64,000 bases of DNA from Desulfosporosinus sp. FKB (GCF_002196705.1 NZ_NADJ01000037.1:186001-250000); one strand, 5' to 3'; positions 43,079 to 52,682 are shown, counted from the first letter of the stretch. Numbers and translations: made by a program. The notes: generated by a model from the letters alone, not told the origin.

Positions 43079-43107
43079 AAGTGACACCTCTTTTTAAGTA
43101 TGAAAAA

Positions 43108-43140
43108 GGCGCCGTCAGTTATCGTAACTGTCACGGCGCC
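43108..43140 (-). terminator. Conserved attenuator upstream of the GNAT gene
   Basis: On the minus strand GGCGCCGTGACAGTT pairs with AACTGACGGCGCC around a short loop and is followed by TTTTTC. The conserved flank AAGGCAAAG precedes it and AGAGGTGTCA follows. The same arrangement is found at 47256-47287. Confidence 0.75.
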
Positions 43141-43265
43141 TTTGCCTTATATTACTATGATAATTTTGAATTTCCGGTTTGTCAATTAGATCCTTCTTGC
43201 ACCTCCACCAAGACCAACCAAGCCTCGGAAAGGACCTTCTTTTAGAGAACCGGTTTGATCACCAT

Positions 43266-44069
43266 CTAGCAGAGTTTTTCCAATAACTTACCTTTGAAAA
43301 TTGTGACAGCATTCCCTCTTAATAATACCCTATCTTCTAACACTTCTATATTTATTTCTCCGCCACGTTCAGAACACTGGTACGCTTTGAATTTGGCAAT
43401 ACCTAATTTGTCCCTCCAAAATGGGGCCAGAACACAATGTGCCGAGCCCGTTACTGGATCTTCAGGAACTCCAACTTCGGGCGCAAAAAATCTTGATACA
43501 AAATCATACTTACCTGAACTTTTAGCTGTTACAATGACTCCGTGCATCTCACATTCTAACAGTTTGGAAAGGTCAATCTGTATACCTCTAACTTCTTCTT
43601 CGGTTGCAACTTCAATTAAATAATTTTCTCTTGATATACCTTTAAAAATCGGTATTATTCCTCCTAAACCGTCTATTAGTAAACTCGGAACTTCATCTAC
43701 CTCTGAATACTCTAGACGTGGAAAATCCATTTCAATTTTATCATCATTTATAAGATTAACAGTAAGCTTTCCACTTCGAGTATTGAATATAATAGGTTTC
43801 TCTTTTTCCCAAAATCCTTCTGTCCATAAGATATGGGCTGTTGCTAAAGTAGCATGCCCGCATAGATCTATCTCAAATGTAGGAGTGAACCACCTAAGTT
43901 TAAACTCATTGTTATCTCTTACCACAAAAGCGGTCTCAGATAAGTTCATCTCCTTAGCCATTTTAAGCATACTTTTAGCATCAGGAAATTCATCTAAAAC
44001 GCATACTCCTGCTGGATTGCCCTTGAATCTTTCAGTAGTAAAAGAGTCTACTTGGTAAATATCAGTCAT
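43266..44069 (-). CDS. PhzF family epimerase/isomerase
   Basis: A 267-residue PhzF-type protein. Visible are FTTERFKGNPAGVCVL at residues 9-24, the catalytic Glu in NLSETAFVV near 46, RWFTPTFEIDLCGHATLATA near 59-78 and DPVTGSAHCVLAPFW near 205. The ATG follows GGAGGTTAATT. It is paralogous to 26008-26910 but shorter. The substrate is unknown. Confidence 0.9.
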   Translation of the reverse strand: MTDIYQVDSFTTERFKGNPAGVCVLDEFPDAKSMLKMAKEMNLSETAFVVRDNNEFKLRWFTPTFEIDLCGHATLATAHILWTEGFWEKEKPIIFNTRSGKLTVNLINDDKIEMDFPRLEYSEVDEVPSLLIDGLGGIIPIFKGISRENYLIEVATEEEVRGIQIDLSKLLECEMHGVIVTAKSSGKYDFVSRFFAPEVGVPEDPVTGSAHCVLAPFWRDKLGIAKFKAYQCSERGGEINIEVLEDRVLLRGNAVTIFKGKLLEKLC

Positions 44070-44104
44070 AATTAACCTCCATTATTAACGAAATCGAAAT
44101 ATGC

Positions 44105-45214
44105 CTAAACCCTTCCTTTCTCCCTGGCCATTCTTGTGAATTTTTCTCGTGTGTTCCGGGGGGGAACATACAAAACCGGTCGTCGGCTCATGGTTAATGC
44201 GCCTGTTGGGCAGCCGGAGGCACATACGCCGCATCCTATACAAACCTCTTTATTTACAACTGGAATTTCCGTTCCATTTCCGTCATTCTGCATGGTAATA
44301 GCTTCAATAGGACAGCGGCCGGTGCAGGTACCGCAGCCCGCACAATTTTCAGATTCTAATGCAGGAATAAAATTGCTGGGGTGCGTGACATATGTTCCGA
44401 ATTCTTTAATGCCAGTCAGAATCACGCAGCAGCAGCTACAGCAGTGGCACATATAAGCAGGCTTATTCATCACATTATCGCAATTATGGACCAACCCAAG
44501 CTTTTCTGTTTCATCAAGCACCCGCAGCAAATCGTCCACTGTGGCTGGTTTTCCCATACCTCTGCGTATGACCCACTCTGCGGCGCTGCCCATGGAAGTA
44601 CATACCTCTAAGGGAGCCTCACAGGCTTTACCAAGATGAGCTGCCTTATGACGGCAGGGGCATATGGAGATAGCACCTCCACCGGACTGCCGGATAATTT
44701 CTCCGGCCCTTTCGTAGGTTAATACCTCGGTTTCCACAGCTAACGGTATAAGGCGCTCATATACTACTGTCCTCATCATCTTGGTGTCAGACCTAGAGAT
44801 TTCATCCCTGACTTCCTTGTCATGAAAGTAAGATTGAAAAAGTTCCGCTAAATCCTTCATATTTACATTATTCCGCACCCGCATGAAGGTATATTCAAAG
44901 AATCCAATGACCACCGGAGCCAACATATAATACACGGTGTCCTTCCGTGGGATGTCCAGCACCAATCCTTTATCGGCCATACCGCCCAGTACAGTCTTCA
45001 ATTGCTCTCCCTTAATCCCAGTAATGCCTGTAATTTGTTCCAGAGTCATGGGAAGCAAAGGAAATTTACTGCCAACCTGGGCTTCGCTCTCGGTAAAGAG
45101 ACGATGCAGAATTTCCATCAGGGTTTCGTTTATCGACGCCCCTTCTGGACTCCTGCTAATACGCTCCGCCAGTAACCTGTAAACCTCGTCTTTGTCATGA
45201 GTTAAGTGTCCCAT
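44105..45214 (-). CDS. 4Fe-4S ferredoxin-type multidomain protein
   Basis: A 369-residue iron-sulfur protein. Residues 1-110 look like a winged-helix-like helical domain (EQITGITGIKGEQLKTVLGG). The middle contains ICPCRHKAAHLG and CHCCSCCCVIL, unusual Cys clusters. The C-terminus has two ferredoxin motifs, CAGCGTCTGRCPIEAI and CIGCGVCASGCPTGAL. Relatives are annotated only as 4Fe-4S binding proteins. The ATG follows AAAGGAGG. A MarR gene lies 109 bases upstream in the same direction. Confidence 0.85.
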   Translation of the reverse strand: MGHLTHDKDEVYRLLAERISRSPEGASINETLMEILHRLFTESEAQVGSKFPLLPMTLEQITGITGIKGEQLKTVLGGMADKGLVLDIPRKDTVYYMLAPVVIGFFEYTFMRVRNNVNMKDLAELFQSYFHDKEVRDEISRSDTKMMRTVVYERLIPLAVETEVLTYERAGEIIRQSGGGAISICPCRHKAAHLGKACEAPLEVCTSMGSAAEWVIRRGMGKPATVDDLLRVLDETEKLGLVHNCDNVMNKPAYMCHCCSCCCVILTGIKEFGTYVTHPSNFIPALESENCAGCGTCTGRCPIEAITMQNDGNGTEIPVVNKEVCIGCGVCASGCPTGALTMSRRPVLYVPPRNTREKFTRMAREKGRV

Positions 45215-45323
45215 AAAATATCCTCCTTTAAAATATTTTAGCTCCCGTCATTAACTGTCATTGACGAAAAATTAAGACGACCACTCAATAATTGACACAT
45301 AAACTATATAGCCAAACAAAAAA

Positions 45324-45746
45324 CTACTTACAGTATTCCTGTATTTTCTTCACAAAGGACATGACTCCATTCCATTCCGCATCATTTAAGGTTAATTTCA
45401 AGCTATCATTGAGATCTTGAGAAATGGGAAGTATTTGTTCGGCAAGATTTCTGCCTTTTAGAGTAAGGTTTATCTGAAAAGCCCGCCGATCCTCGGGATC
45501 AGTTCTTCTTTCGAGAAGACCTTCCTTCTCCATTCTATCGATTAATCCAGTGATAGCTGAGCTATCCAGAAACAGGCGTTCGGCCAACCCTTTTACACCT
45601 AAACCATCTTGTTCATAAAGAGCCAAAAGAATAAATGATTGAGCCAAAGTAAGTCCATAATCGGAATATTTGGCGTTATAATATTTTTGCAATGTCCTAG
45701 CAGCAATTCCCATTTGAAAGCAAACATAATCCTCAAATATAGGCAC
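45324..45746 (-). CDS. MarR family transcriptional regulator
   Basis: A 140-residue MarR regulator. The HTH is LGVKGLAERLFLDSSAITGL (residues 51-70) and the wing is LLERRTDPEDRRAFQINLTL. The start is GTG at 45746 after AAGGAG. It is followed codirectionally by the 4Fe-4S protein gene, its probable target. A TAATAG-T-CTATTA dyad 32 bases upstream is a candidate operator. Confidence 0.88.
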   Translation of the reverse strand: MPIFEDYVCFQMGIAARTLQKYYNAKYSDYGLTLAQSFILLALYEQDGLGVKGLAERLFLDSSAITGLIDRMEKEGLLERRTDPEDRRAFQINLTLKGRNLAEQILPISQDLNDSLKLTLNDAEWNGVMSFVKKIQEYCK

Positions 45747-45777
45747 GGCAATAATCTCCTTATAATAGTTTATATGT

Positions 45778-45790
45778 TAATAGTCTATTA
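45778..45790. promoter_or_regulatory. MarR operator candidate (TAATAG-T-CTATTA)
   Basis: A perfect 6-bp inverted repeat in the promoter region of the marR-type gene. Confidence 0.45.
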
Positions 45791-46013
45791 TTCATTTATT
45801 AACATGTCAATAATCCTAAGAAAATATATTGTCTATTTTCTGAATATACCAAAGCATACAAAGTGATACATGCATCTTCCGAAGTCCTCTGCCGTTCCAG
45901 GGTTCTTTTTCAAAAACTTGAAATCGCCCAGGCATTTGGGCATTGGAGATGTGTTATTTACTTTTTGTGCGTGAATCGTGCAAAAACTATCAAATAATCG
46001 ATATGGGATGTCG

Positions 46014-47207
46014 CTATCGACAGGTATTAATAGATAAAGTAAACATAAGAATTGCCGCAAGACACGATATCACAAAAATAATTTGCCATACTGAATTTAC
46101 TCCCTTTGTACCAATGTATACACCCATCAGTGATGTTCCAAGGGATCCACCTATTGCATTGCTTATGTTACTTAAAGCACTAAATCTGGCCCTATAATTT
46201 CTCGGACTATTATTGGCAATGTAGGTGCCAAAATTTGTTGCCATAAGAATTTCTCCAAATGTCCATAAAATAGTAGATATGATGAAGAGGAAAAACGTAT
46301 GGATTTCTCCTATCATGCCAAAGCCTATGGCATATAGAACGCCAGCTAAACCAAGATTTTTTATAGGCTTAACCCTTTTTGTAATATTTGTAATCCACAT
46401 CGTTGAGGTGATAACTGTTAAAGCATTGATACTCATAAGCCAGCCGAATTTTTCCGGGCCTTGAGCTAAGAATGTGTTATCTAACATTATTGGCAGAGAA
46501 AATCTATGCTGCGTATAAACGGCACTATAGATTATATAGATCATTAAGAGAATTATAATATGCGGCCTCTTATAAAGAGCCTTAAAAATATTCTCGGACT
46601 CATCCTTTTCTTCTTCAGTTACAGCTGCTTCGGCGGAAATTGAGTTGACTTCGCTGACATACCTTAAAACAAGGGTAACCGCAATAAATGACGTTAGAGC
46701 ATCGCCTAAAAAAAGTAAGGGCAGAGAATGGTTAAATAGAAATCCTGCCACAATCGGACCTAAAGCCACTCCAACATTAATCCCTAAATAGTTTAAGGAA
46801 TAACCTAACTGTCTCTTATGAGGCGGTAATATATCTGCAATGATCGAATTAATCGAAGGCCTTACCGCTCCGTTAAAAAAAGTAGCTAATAGAATACATA
46901 TTATATTAATAGAAGAATTATTTTGAAGAGCACAAGGTACGAGTAAAACACCGGCAATTGTTTGAGCTAATACATAAACTTTTTTTCTGCCCAGAAGATC
47001 TGCAAATTTACCGCCAAAAAGAGAACCCGGAATTCTTACTAAAGATGCAACCATAACTATTACACCGGTAGCTTCAAATGACAAACCCAGCTTTTGGGTT
47101 AAGTACAAGGTTAAAAACGGAACTACAAAATCTCCAAATCTGTTTACTATTTGAACTATAAAAAAAATATATATACTTTTAGGTAACCCTCGATAATCGT
47201 TTATCAA
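46014..47207 (-). CDS. MFS transporter
   Basis: A 12-helix major facilitator transporter of about 397 residues. Typical motifs are FGGKFADLLGRKKVYVL (loop 2-3, GxxxDxxGRK type) and ALGPIVAGFLF. It resembles multidrug or sugar efflux permeases. The start is best placed at TTG 47207, behind AGAGGTG; the ATG at 47249 lies inside the leader, right after the U-tract of the attenuator, and has no ribosome binding site. The leader is shared with the GNAT gene at 42518, so both may respond to the same signal. Confidence 0.85.
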   Translation of the reverse strand: MINDYRGLPKSIYIFFIVQIVNRFGDFVVPFLTLYLTQKLGLSFEATGVIVMVASLVRIPGSLFGGKFADLLGRKKVYVLAQTIAGVLLVPCALQNNSSINIICILLATFFNGAVRPSINSIIADILPPHKRQLGYSLNYLGINVGVALGPIVAGFLFNHSLPLLFLGDALTSFIAVTLVLRYVSEVNSISAEAAVTEEEKDESENIFKALYKRPHIIILLMIYIIYSAVYTQHRFSLPIMLDNTFLAQGPEKFGWLMSINALTVITSTMWITNITKRVKPIKNLGLAGVLYAIGFGMIGEIHTFFLFIISTILWTFGEILMATNFGTYIANNSPRNYRARFSALSNISNAIGGSLGTSLMGVYIGTKGVNSVWQIIFVISCLAAILMFTLSINTCR

Positions 47208-47255
47208 ATTCTTACTGACACCTCTTTTAAGTAACGCTTCTTTAAGCATGAAAAA

Positions 47256-47287
47256 GGCCCCGTCAGTTTTACAACTGTTACGGCGCC
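47256..47287 (-). terminator. Conserved attenuator upstream of the MFS gene
   Basis: On the minus strand GGCGCCGTAACAGTTG, a short loop, then AACTGACGGGGCC pair, followed by TTTTTC. The AAGGCAATG flank before and AGAGGTGTCA after are the same as at 43108-43140. Confidence 0.75.
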
Positions 47288-47406
47288 ATTGCCTTATAAT
47301 GCAATGTTAATTATGTATTTTCCATTTGTCAATTGATGTAGTGTTCGAAATTGTCACTCTATTAAATAAGACATGTTAAATATAAGGAGAACTTACTTTC
47401 TTCTCG

Positions 47407-48009
47407 TTATTTGAACGAAATAGTTGTTTTCGCGAAAGGTACCTCCGGAAATTCTGATCTTTCAATTGGTTTAATATTTAAACGAAATTCAAATCCTGTA
47501 AGATCATCAGGTAATGCTGGAGTGACAACGAAAGCACGCTGCATACCTTTTCCATGACCACATCCATTGCTTGGTCTACACTGATAATCCGGCGAAATAA
47601 ATAATTCAAAATCAACATGTCCAAGTCTGACAATTGGTTCAGGAGTATTTACTTCTGCTTCTATATACACCACGCTGGCATTGCTGTATTGTTTCATATA
47701 TGTTACAGCATAAGTTATTTTATCGATTTCCACGGATTTTAAGATTGGAATGAACTTCAAAAAATCAGTCGGCTCTACTGGCATTAACATATAAATTTCT
47801 TCATGCATCATTTTAGCAAAGAGTCCTTGCAGCCAATCTTGATTAAATCCGAATTTTTGACTCCATGATGAAATAAGTTCAAGATTCGGGAACCCAGGAT
47901 TGTTATTAGAAAGCTCTTTACGTTTTGCAAGTAATGAACAAATTTGCTCATCTATCTGGGCTAACTCTTCACAATAATAATCAGTGGGTGGGCGAAATGG
48001 CATTCTCAT
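47407..48009 (-). CDS. Hypothetical protein with chorismate-mutase-like N-terminal helix
   Basis: A 200-residue protein that I do not recognise. Residues 14-40 (LAQIDEQICSLLAKRKELSN) look like the first helix of chorismate-mutase-type domains, but the rest does not. The C-terminal 100 residues are beta-rich, with FELFISPDYQCRPSNGCGHG and ALPDDLTGFEFRLNI. It starts at ATG 48009 with AGAAGG upstream. A GCGTCCC/GGGACGC hairpin followed by CTTTTTAG lies about 130 bases ahead of it (48147-48191). Confidence 0.6.
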   Translation of the reverse strand: MRMPFRPPTDYYCEELAQIDEQICSLLAKRKELSNNNPGFPNLELISSWSQKFGFNQDWLQGLFAKMMHEEIYMLMPVEPTDFLKFIPILKSVEIDKITYAVTYMKQYSNASVVYIEAEVNTPEPIVRLGHVDFELFISPDYQCRPSNGCGHGKGMQRAFVVTPALPDDLTGFEFRLNIKPIERSEFPEVPFAKTTISFK

Positions 48010-48146
48010 CAAATTAATAACCTTCTCTCCGCTTAATTTTTTGAATATTCCCTGTCTCTACTATCTCCCGACGTGGCGGTTATACGAAAATTGGATCATC
48101 TTACATAATTCCACAATTACCCTCTGTTTCCTGCAATATGAATGAA

Positions 48147-48191
48147 CTAAAAAGAGCGTCCTATTTTACAGTTGCGATTAACGGGACGCGG
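48147..48191 (-). terminator. Hairpin in the leader of the 47407-48009 gene
   Basis: The minus strand reads GCGTCCC, a loop, GGACGC, then TCTTTTTAG. It could be a terminator of the small membrane gene upstream (48262-48462) or an attenuator of the next gene. Confidence 0.5.
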
Positions 48192-48261
48192 TGGGCAGCG
48201 GGTATTATAGTATAAATGGAGCGATTGGAATAAGAGTCAGAATACGAATTCAGGGATGTTA

Positions 48262-48462
48262 TTATTGAAAATGGTTGTTTGACTGCCGATGTAACTTAAT
48301 CAGTTCATCCATCTTCTGTATCATCAACTTATCATTTTCACCTTTGCGTTTTATATATCGTACAATATTTACTATTAAATAAGTAATAAGTGCAAAAAAC
48401 AGAATTGGAAATATTACAATAAAGAGAGCAGTATAATCAAATTGAATCGGGTTACCACCCAT
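48262..48462 (-). CDS. Small single-pass membrane protein
   Basis: A 66-residue protein with a hydrophobic helix (ALFIVIFPILFFALITYLIV) followed by a basic patch (RYIKRKGENDK) and a C-terminal amphipathic coil MDELIKLHRQ. This layout is common in small Firmicute membrane proteins of unknown function. The ATG follows GGGAGGAACC. Confidence 0.7.
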   Translation of the reverse strand: MGGNPIQFDYTALFIVIFPILFFALITYLIVNIVRYIKRKGENDKLMIQKMDELIKLHRQSNNHFQ

Positions 48463-48556
48463 ATAACGGTTCCTCCCATCTAAATTTAATTTAATTTAAT
48501 TTCACTTCACTTTATTTGTCTAAGAGCCACTTCCCTGCTTGCTTTATAATATCTCA

Positions 48557-49038
48557 TTAATATCTTATTAAGATTTCATTCCGTTGATTTTTCCCGTTCT
48601 CATTAAACCCTAAAGCTTTATAAACTGACATAATACCAGTAAAGCCTTCAAATCCGACAAGCTTATCCTTTGGTTCGATTGGATAGCCTTCAATGATCTC
48701 ACCATCTCCTTTTGTGTTATTACCGTTTATTATCACCGTTGGGTACTTGCTAACTATTAAGTTTATAAATCCTTCTTTATCTTGTGGCGAAATTATTACT
48801 ATTTTGCCCGCCCCGTGTTTAATCTCCAACCTGTCTAGTGAAAGGGCTGGTGACGATATTGGATTTCTTGTACCTTTTCATTTAAAGCAATCGTCTGACG
48901 AATAGGACCGCATCTAATCTTTAACTCATCGTCCGTCACTCGATATCCTGTTCCAAACCAAAGCCATGCGATAAATGCTACAATTGGTATATAGATAAAT
49001 TGAAAAGTACATCTTTGATCTCCCTCTACTATTTCTCC
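48557..49038 (-). pseudogene. Chimeric pseudogene: bPH_4 (DUF1200) domain fused to a GNAT tail
   Basis: From 49038 one frame, lacking a start, reads FIYIPIVAFIAWLWFGTGYR and VTDDELKIRCGPIRQTIALN, a bacterial PH domain. At NEK the frame shifts by one base and continues as NPISSPALSLDRLEIKHGAG then IVIISPQDKEGFINL, the standard end of that domain. It then passes without break into EIIEGYPIEPKDK ... YKALGF, the C-terminus of a GNAT enzyme. A 5' truncation, a frameshift and a fusion deletion together mark it as dead. Confidence 0.7.
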
Positions 49039-49046
49039 TTACTTTT

Positions 49047-49324
49047 CCAACCGGAGAGTCGTCAATATGAGGTGTCCGTGTGTATTCGGATTATTCTATC
49101 CCAAAGACCTTAAGTCTTCGGGTAATTGCCACTTCCGGTGACCTTTCACGCAAGACTTAGGACTAAATCGCCAGCTTGCCTTTGTTTGACGCCTTGATAC
49201 ATTTTTTCCTTATTCTACCTCCAAAAACATTCAAAAGGCAAGACCTTGATATTACCTATTGTCTTTTACTATTCCACAGTTCAAGACACTTTCCAGCCAC
49301 ATAGAATGCTTTAATTATACAGAA
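49047..49324. repeat. Intergenic region with repeat piece R7
   Basis: Around 49150-49200 GACTAAATCGCCAGCTTGCC and TTTGTTTGACGCC resemble the dispersed intergenic repeat. No gene is seen. Confidence 0.35.
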
Positions 49325-49366
49325 AAAAAGTACAATCTCTCATTTTTCTTGAGAAATTGTACCTTT
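49325..49366 (-). terminator. Terminator of the fatty-acid operon
   Basis: On the minus strand GGTACAATTTCTCA and TGAGAGATTGTAC form a near-perfect stem followed by TTTTTTTCTG. It lies about 70 bases after the acyl-CoA dehydrogenase stop and ends the four-gene operon. Confidence 0.9.
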
Positions 49367-49435
49367 ATAAATCAAAGTTACTTTTTCAGTTGCCTCCGTC
49401 TTTGATGAAGGCTATTTTTCAGCTCCCATATTGAT

Positions 49436-51271
49436 TTAATATTCAAAAACCTCAACCGCAGCATCGAGTACCGAGGTATCGCCGTCAATTACAATCTCTG
49501 AAACAGTCCAAACATTAGGAACCACATTATGCAAGTAGTATTTTGCTGACGCAACTTTACCCGTGTAGAAGTTATAATCAAAGTGACTTGGTCCCACTTC
49601 CTTAGCCTTCTTGTCTGCTAAGATTGCCTGATCAAGAATTTGACGACCACAAAATAGTTGCGCAGAGGCCGTAAGAATACGACGGGAATAAAGAGGAATC
49701 ATGTTTATAGTTGTCTTTGAGTATTCGGCAACAGCCTTAAGCATAGCTTGATAAGAGTTTAGCGCCTTGCCAAGAATGGCAAATTCTTTACTTAAGGCTT
49801 CGTTATCTTTGTTGGCTGCATAGAAATCGAACATTTCCTTGAGCCAAGAGCCAAAGAGAGAACCGCCCTTCATGTTCATCTTGCGGCCAAGCAAATCCAT
49901 AGACTGGATATAGTTGGTTCCTTCCCAAATGGAGTAGATCTTTACGTCACGAGCAATTTGGGATAAAGGATATTCTTCACAGTAACCATACCCGCCATAG
50001 GATTGAAGCGCCTCTCCAATAAGCCACCAGGCTTCATCCGAAGGATAAGCCTTGCAAAGCGGAGTGCATATTTCGATCAGGTCACTGGCAGCTTTTCTTA
50101 CTTCCGGATCTGGATCGCGGTGTCTCTCGTCAAAAGCGAGATAAACCCTATACATCATGGCACGCATTGCTTCAATATGAGCTTTCCCCATCATTAGAGT
50201 ACGTTTAATATCTTCATGATTAATAATCGCTACCCGTCCTGCCTTGGGATTTGTCATGAGGCGTCCTTGAACTCTCTCTTTAGCATTATCACGGGCGTTT
50301 GCAAATGCGTTACTAATGCAAGAAAGGGCCATATGTCCGGTTTCCATTCGAGCCATGTTCATCATTTGAAACATTTGAGCCATACCTTCGCCCTTGCCAT
50401 CATTTTCACGCGGGTCAACACCCAGCAGCCAACCGCGGCAATTCCCATTTTCGCCAGCTGATAAAGCTGCCGTTACAGAACCGTGCAGACCCATCTTGTG
50501 TTCTACGCCAGTGTTAACAAAATCATTGTCTTCCAGGCTGCCATCTTCGTTGACCCAATACTTGGGCACTACAAATAGAGAGATGCCGCTTGTGCCCGGC
50601 TTAGCACCCTCAATGCGAGCTAAATAAAGGTGAATAATATTTTCAGTAAAATCATTGTTTCCGCCGGTGATAAATATCTTATTGCCCTGGATCTTAAAAA
50701 TTCTTGGGTTTTCAGTCGGGTATGCCTTGGAAGTAATATCCCCTACATCAGAACCGGCACCAGGCTCGGTTAGACACATTGTTCCCGCCCAAGTTCCATC
50801 CATCATCTTAGGAAGGAACACTGCCTTTAATTTTTCATCACCAAACGTCTGGATTAAGTTAGCTGCTCCGCTTGTCAATAGAATATAAGGCATAAGGGAA
50901 GGATTGGCAGCACAAATCAATTCCCAGGCGGCGGCATGCAGCATTTCCGGCAAAACCATGGCATCAAATGATTCATCAATATTACTAGTCCCCCACCCCT
51001 CTTCCTGCAGCTTATGAAAAAGAGGTCCTAAGCCTGGTGGAGTCGTTACCTTACCGTCAGCAAAGGTAACGGGATGGGTCTCGCATTCGCCGTTGGTCGG
51101 CTCTATGACTGCTTTACACATTTTTAAAACTGGCTCAAGAACTGATTTAATATCATCTTTGGAATAGTAGTCGGCAAACTGAGGGTAATTAAATATTTTT
51201 TCTGTTGGAAGCCATTCTTGGATTATAAATTCAAAATCTCTAATACTATTCACTGCAAAATTTGAAGACAT
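49436..51271 (-). CDS. Acyl-CoA dehydrogenase (about 611 residues)
   Basis: A long-type acyl-CoA dehydrogenase with a C-terminal helical extension. It has AGTMCLTEPGAGSDVGDI (FAD/substrate region), KIFITGGNNDF, GLHGSVTAAL and QSYGGYGYCEEYPLSQIARD followed by IYSIWEGTNYIQ near the C-terminal third. The start at 51271 follows GGAGGGAATATA; the longer reading lacks such a site. It oxidises acyl-CoA to enoyl-CoA with electrons normally passed to an ETF, whose genes are not in this window. It is the last gene of the operon. Confidence 0.92.
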   Translation of the reverse strand: MSSNFAVNSIRDFEFIIQEWLPTEKIFNYPQFADYYSKDDIKSVLEPVLKMCKAVIEPTNGECETHPVTFADGKVTTPPGLGPLFHKLQEEGWGTSNIDESFDAMVLPEMLHAAAWELICAANPSLMPYILLTSGAANLIQTFGDEKLKAVFLPKMMDGTWAGTMCLTEPGAGSDVGDITSKAYPTENPRIFKIQGNKIFITGGNNDFTENIIHLYLARIEGAKPGTSGISLFVVPKYWVNEDGSLEDNDFVNTGVEHKMGLHGSVTAALSAGENGNCRGWLLGVDPRENDGKGEGMAQMFQMMNMARMETGHMALSCISNAFANARDNAKERVQGRLMTNPKAGRVAIINHEDIKRTLMMGKAHIEAMRAMMYRVYLAFDERHRDPDPEVRKAASDLIEICTPLCKAYPSDEAWWLIGEALQSYGGYGYCEEYPLSQIARDVKIYSIWEGTNYIQSMDLLGRKMNMKGGSLFGSWLKEMFDFYAANKDNEALSKEFAILGKALNSYQAMLKAVAEYSKTTINMIPLYSRRILTASAQLFCGRQILDQAILADKKAKEVGPSHFDYNFYTGKVASAKYYLHNVVPNVWTVSEIVIDGDTSVLDAAVEVFEY

Positions 51272-51404
51272 TATATTCCCTCCAACTCTAATTATTTTTT
51301 CTCTAACTTTAAACAATTCGATGTTTTACCGCTCCGACTAACTCGTCTACGCTGTAAAAACATCAAATTTTCTATCTAACCTATTGGTAAATGACGGGAA
51401 AATT

Positions 51405-52637
51405 CTATATATCTCTTGTCCACAGGGAAGCCATCGATGCTCCTCCACCTACACAAAGAGAAGCGCCGCCGCTTGTTTTCCCAAGTCTCTCTAATTCATA
51501 ATAGAGGCTAACAATGATGCGCAATCCAGTAGCGCCAACCGGATGTCCCAAACCAATTCCAGAACCATTATTGTTAACGTTACCATCATGTTCAAACGTA
51601 CCTATGTTCACAGTGATGCCGGTATCTTCTTTGAGCTTCTTTTTAACGCCGATGACTTGAGCCGCAAAGGCCTCGTTGATTTCCCAGTAATCGACATCTT
51701 CATATTTCATTCCGGCCTCTTTCAGGCATTTTGGTATTGCAACGGCTGGGCCTAACCCCATTACACGAGCTTCCACCCCTTCATCGCAGATATTAATCAA
51801 CTTCATGAGAGGTTTAATCCCCAGTTCTTGAGCCTTTTTCTTGGTCATCAAAACCGCAGCGGCGGCAGCATCATTAAGCCCCGAAGAGTTACCTGCTGTG
51901 ACAACTCCGTCTTTTACAAATGCTGGCTTTAGCTTTGCCAAGCTTTCCAGGCTTGCTCCCCGAATTGGATGCTCGTCCTGCGCAAACACATATTCTTTTT
52001 TTCCTTTTTTGACGGGTACCGGAACAATCTCTCTCTCAAAACGGCCTTCGTCAATAGCCCTTACTGCCCTCTTATGGCTGAGAAGTGCCAGCGTATCGCA
52101 TTCCTCCCGTGTTATGCCATACAATTCAGCAACATTTTCGGCTGTTCCGCCCATGTGGGACCCAGCCAGTTGACATACCAACGCATCAGCAAGTAAGGCA
52201 TCCTGTAATTTGACATCACCCATTCTGGCTCCCCATCTGGTTGTCGTTGAGATGTAGGGAATATTACTCATACTTTCTGTACCGGTTACCAGAGCAATAT
52301 CGTATTTCCCCAGCTGCAGTTTCATGGCGGCAATTTCCACGGCCCGCATTCCTGACGCGCAGTTCTGGTTGACCATAGTGGCACTTGATTTTGGATCCAT
52401 GCCTATTTGCATCGCCACAATTCGTGGTGGACATGAACCATTACCATGCCCTAAGCACATTCCTGCCACAATTTCATCAACTTGTTTAGGGCCAATTCCC
52501 GCACGTTTTATAGCCTCAGCAGCAGCAATCTTCGTCAACTCATTAGCCGCCACCGGTTGGAGAGAACCTCCATAATCACCAATAGGCGTTCGGCAGGCAC
52601 TCACCATTACAACATCATTAAGTTCAATTGCCATCAT
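51405..52637 (-). CDS. Acetyl-CoA C-acyltransferase (thiolase)
   Basis: A 410-residue thiolase. The nucleophilic Cys is in MVNQNCASGMRAVEIA near residue 92, the His motif NEAFAAQVIG near 348 and the second Cys in GGASLCVGGGASMA near 395. The enzyme condenses or cleaves acetoacetyl- or 3-ketoacyl-CoA. The ATG pair follows GAGGGGGAA. It lies 133 bases before the acyl-CoA dehydrogenase and 45 after the CoA-transferase gene. Confidence 0.93.
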   Translation of the reverse strand: MMAIELNDVVMVSACRTPIGDYGGSLQPVAANELTKIAAAEAIKRAGIGPKQVDEIVAGMCLGHGNGSCPPRIVAMQIGMDPKSSATMVNQNCASGMRAVEIAAMKLQLGKYDIALVTGTESMSNIPYISTTTRWGARMGDVKLQDALLADALVCQLAGSHMGGTAENVAELYGITREECDTLALLSHKRAVRAIDEGRFEREIVPVPVKKGKKEYVFAQDEHPIRGASLESLAKLKPAFVKDGVVTAGNSSGLNDAAAAAVLMTKKKAQELGIKPLMKLINICDEGVEARVMGLGPAVAIPKCLKEAGMKYEDVDYWEINEAFAAQVIGVKKKLKEDTGITVNIGTFEHDGNVNNNGSGIGLGHPVGATGLRIIVSLYYELERLGKTSGGASLCVGGGASMASLWTRDI

Positions 52638-52682
52638 AAATTCCCCCTCTATTATGTTAATGGTATTCGATAATCGTTTCTT

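Noticed and set aside
45870-46060. Minus-strand frame with MPKCLGDFKFLKKN
   Set aside because: Short, overlaps the MFS end, has no ribosome binding site and no recognisable family.
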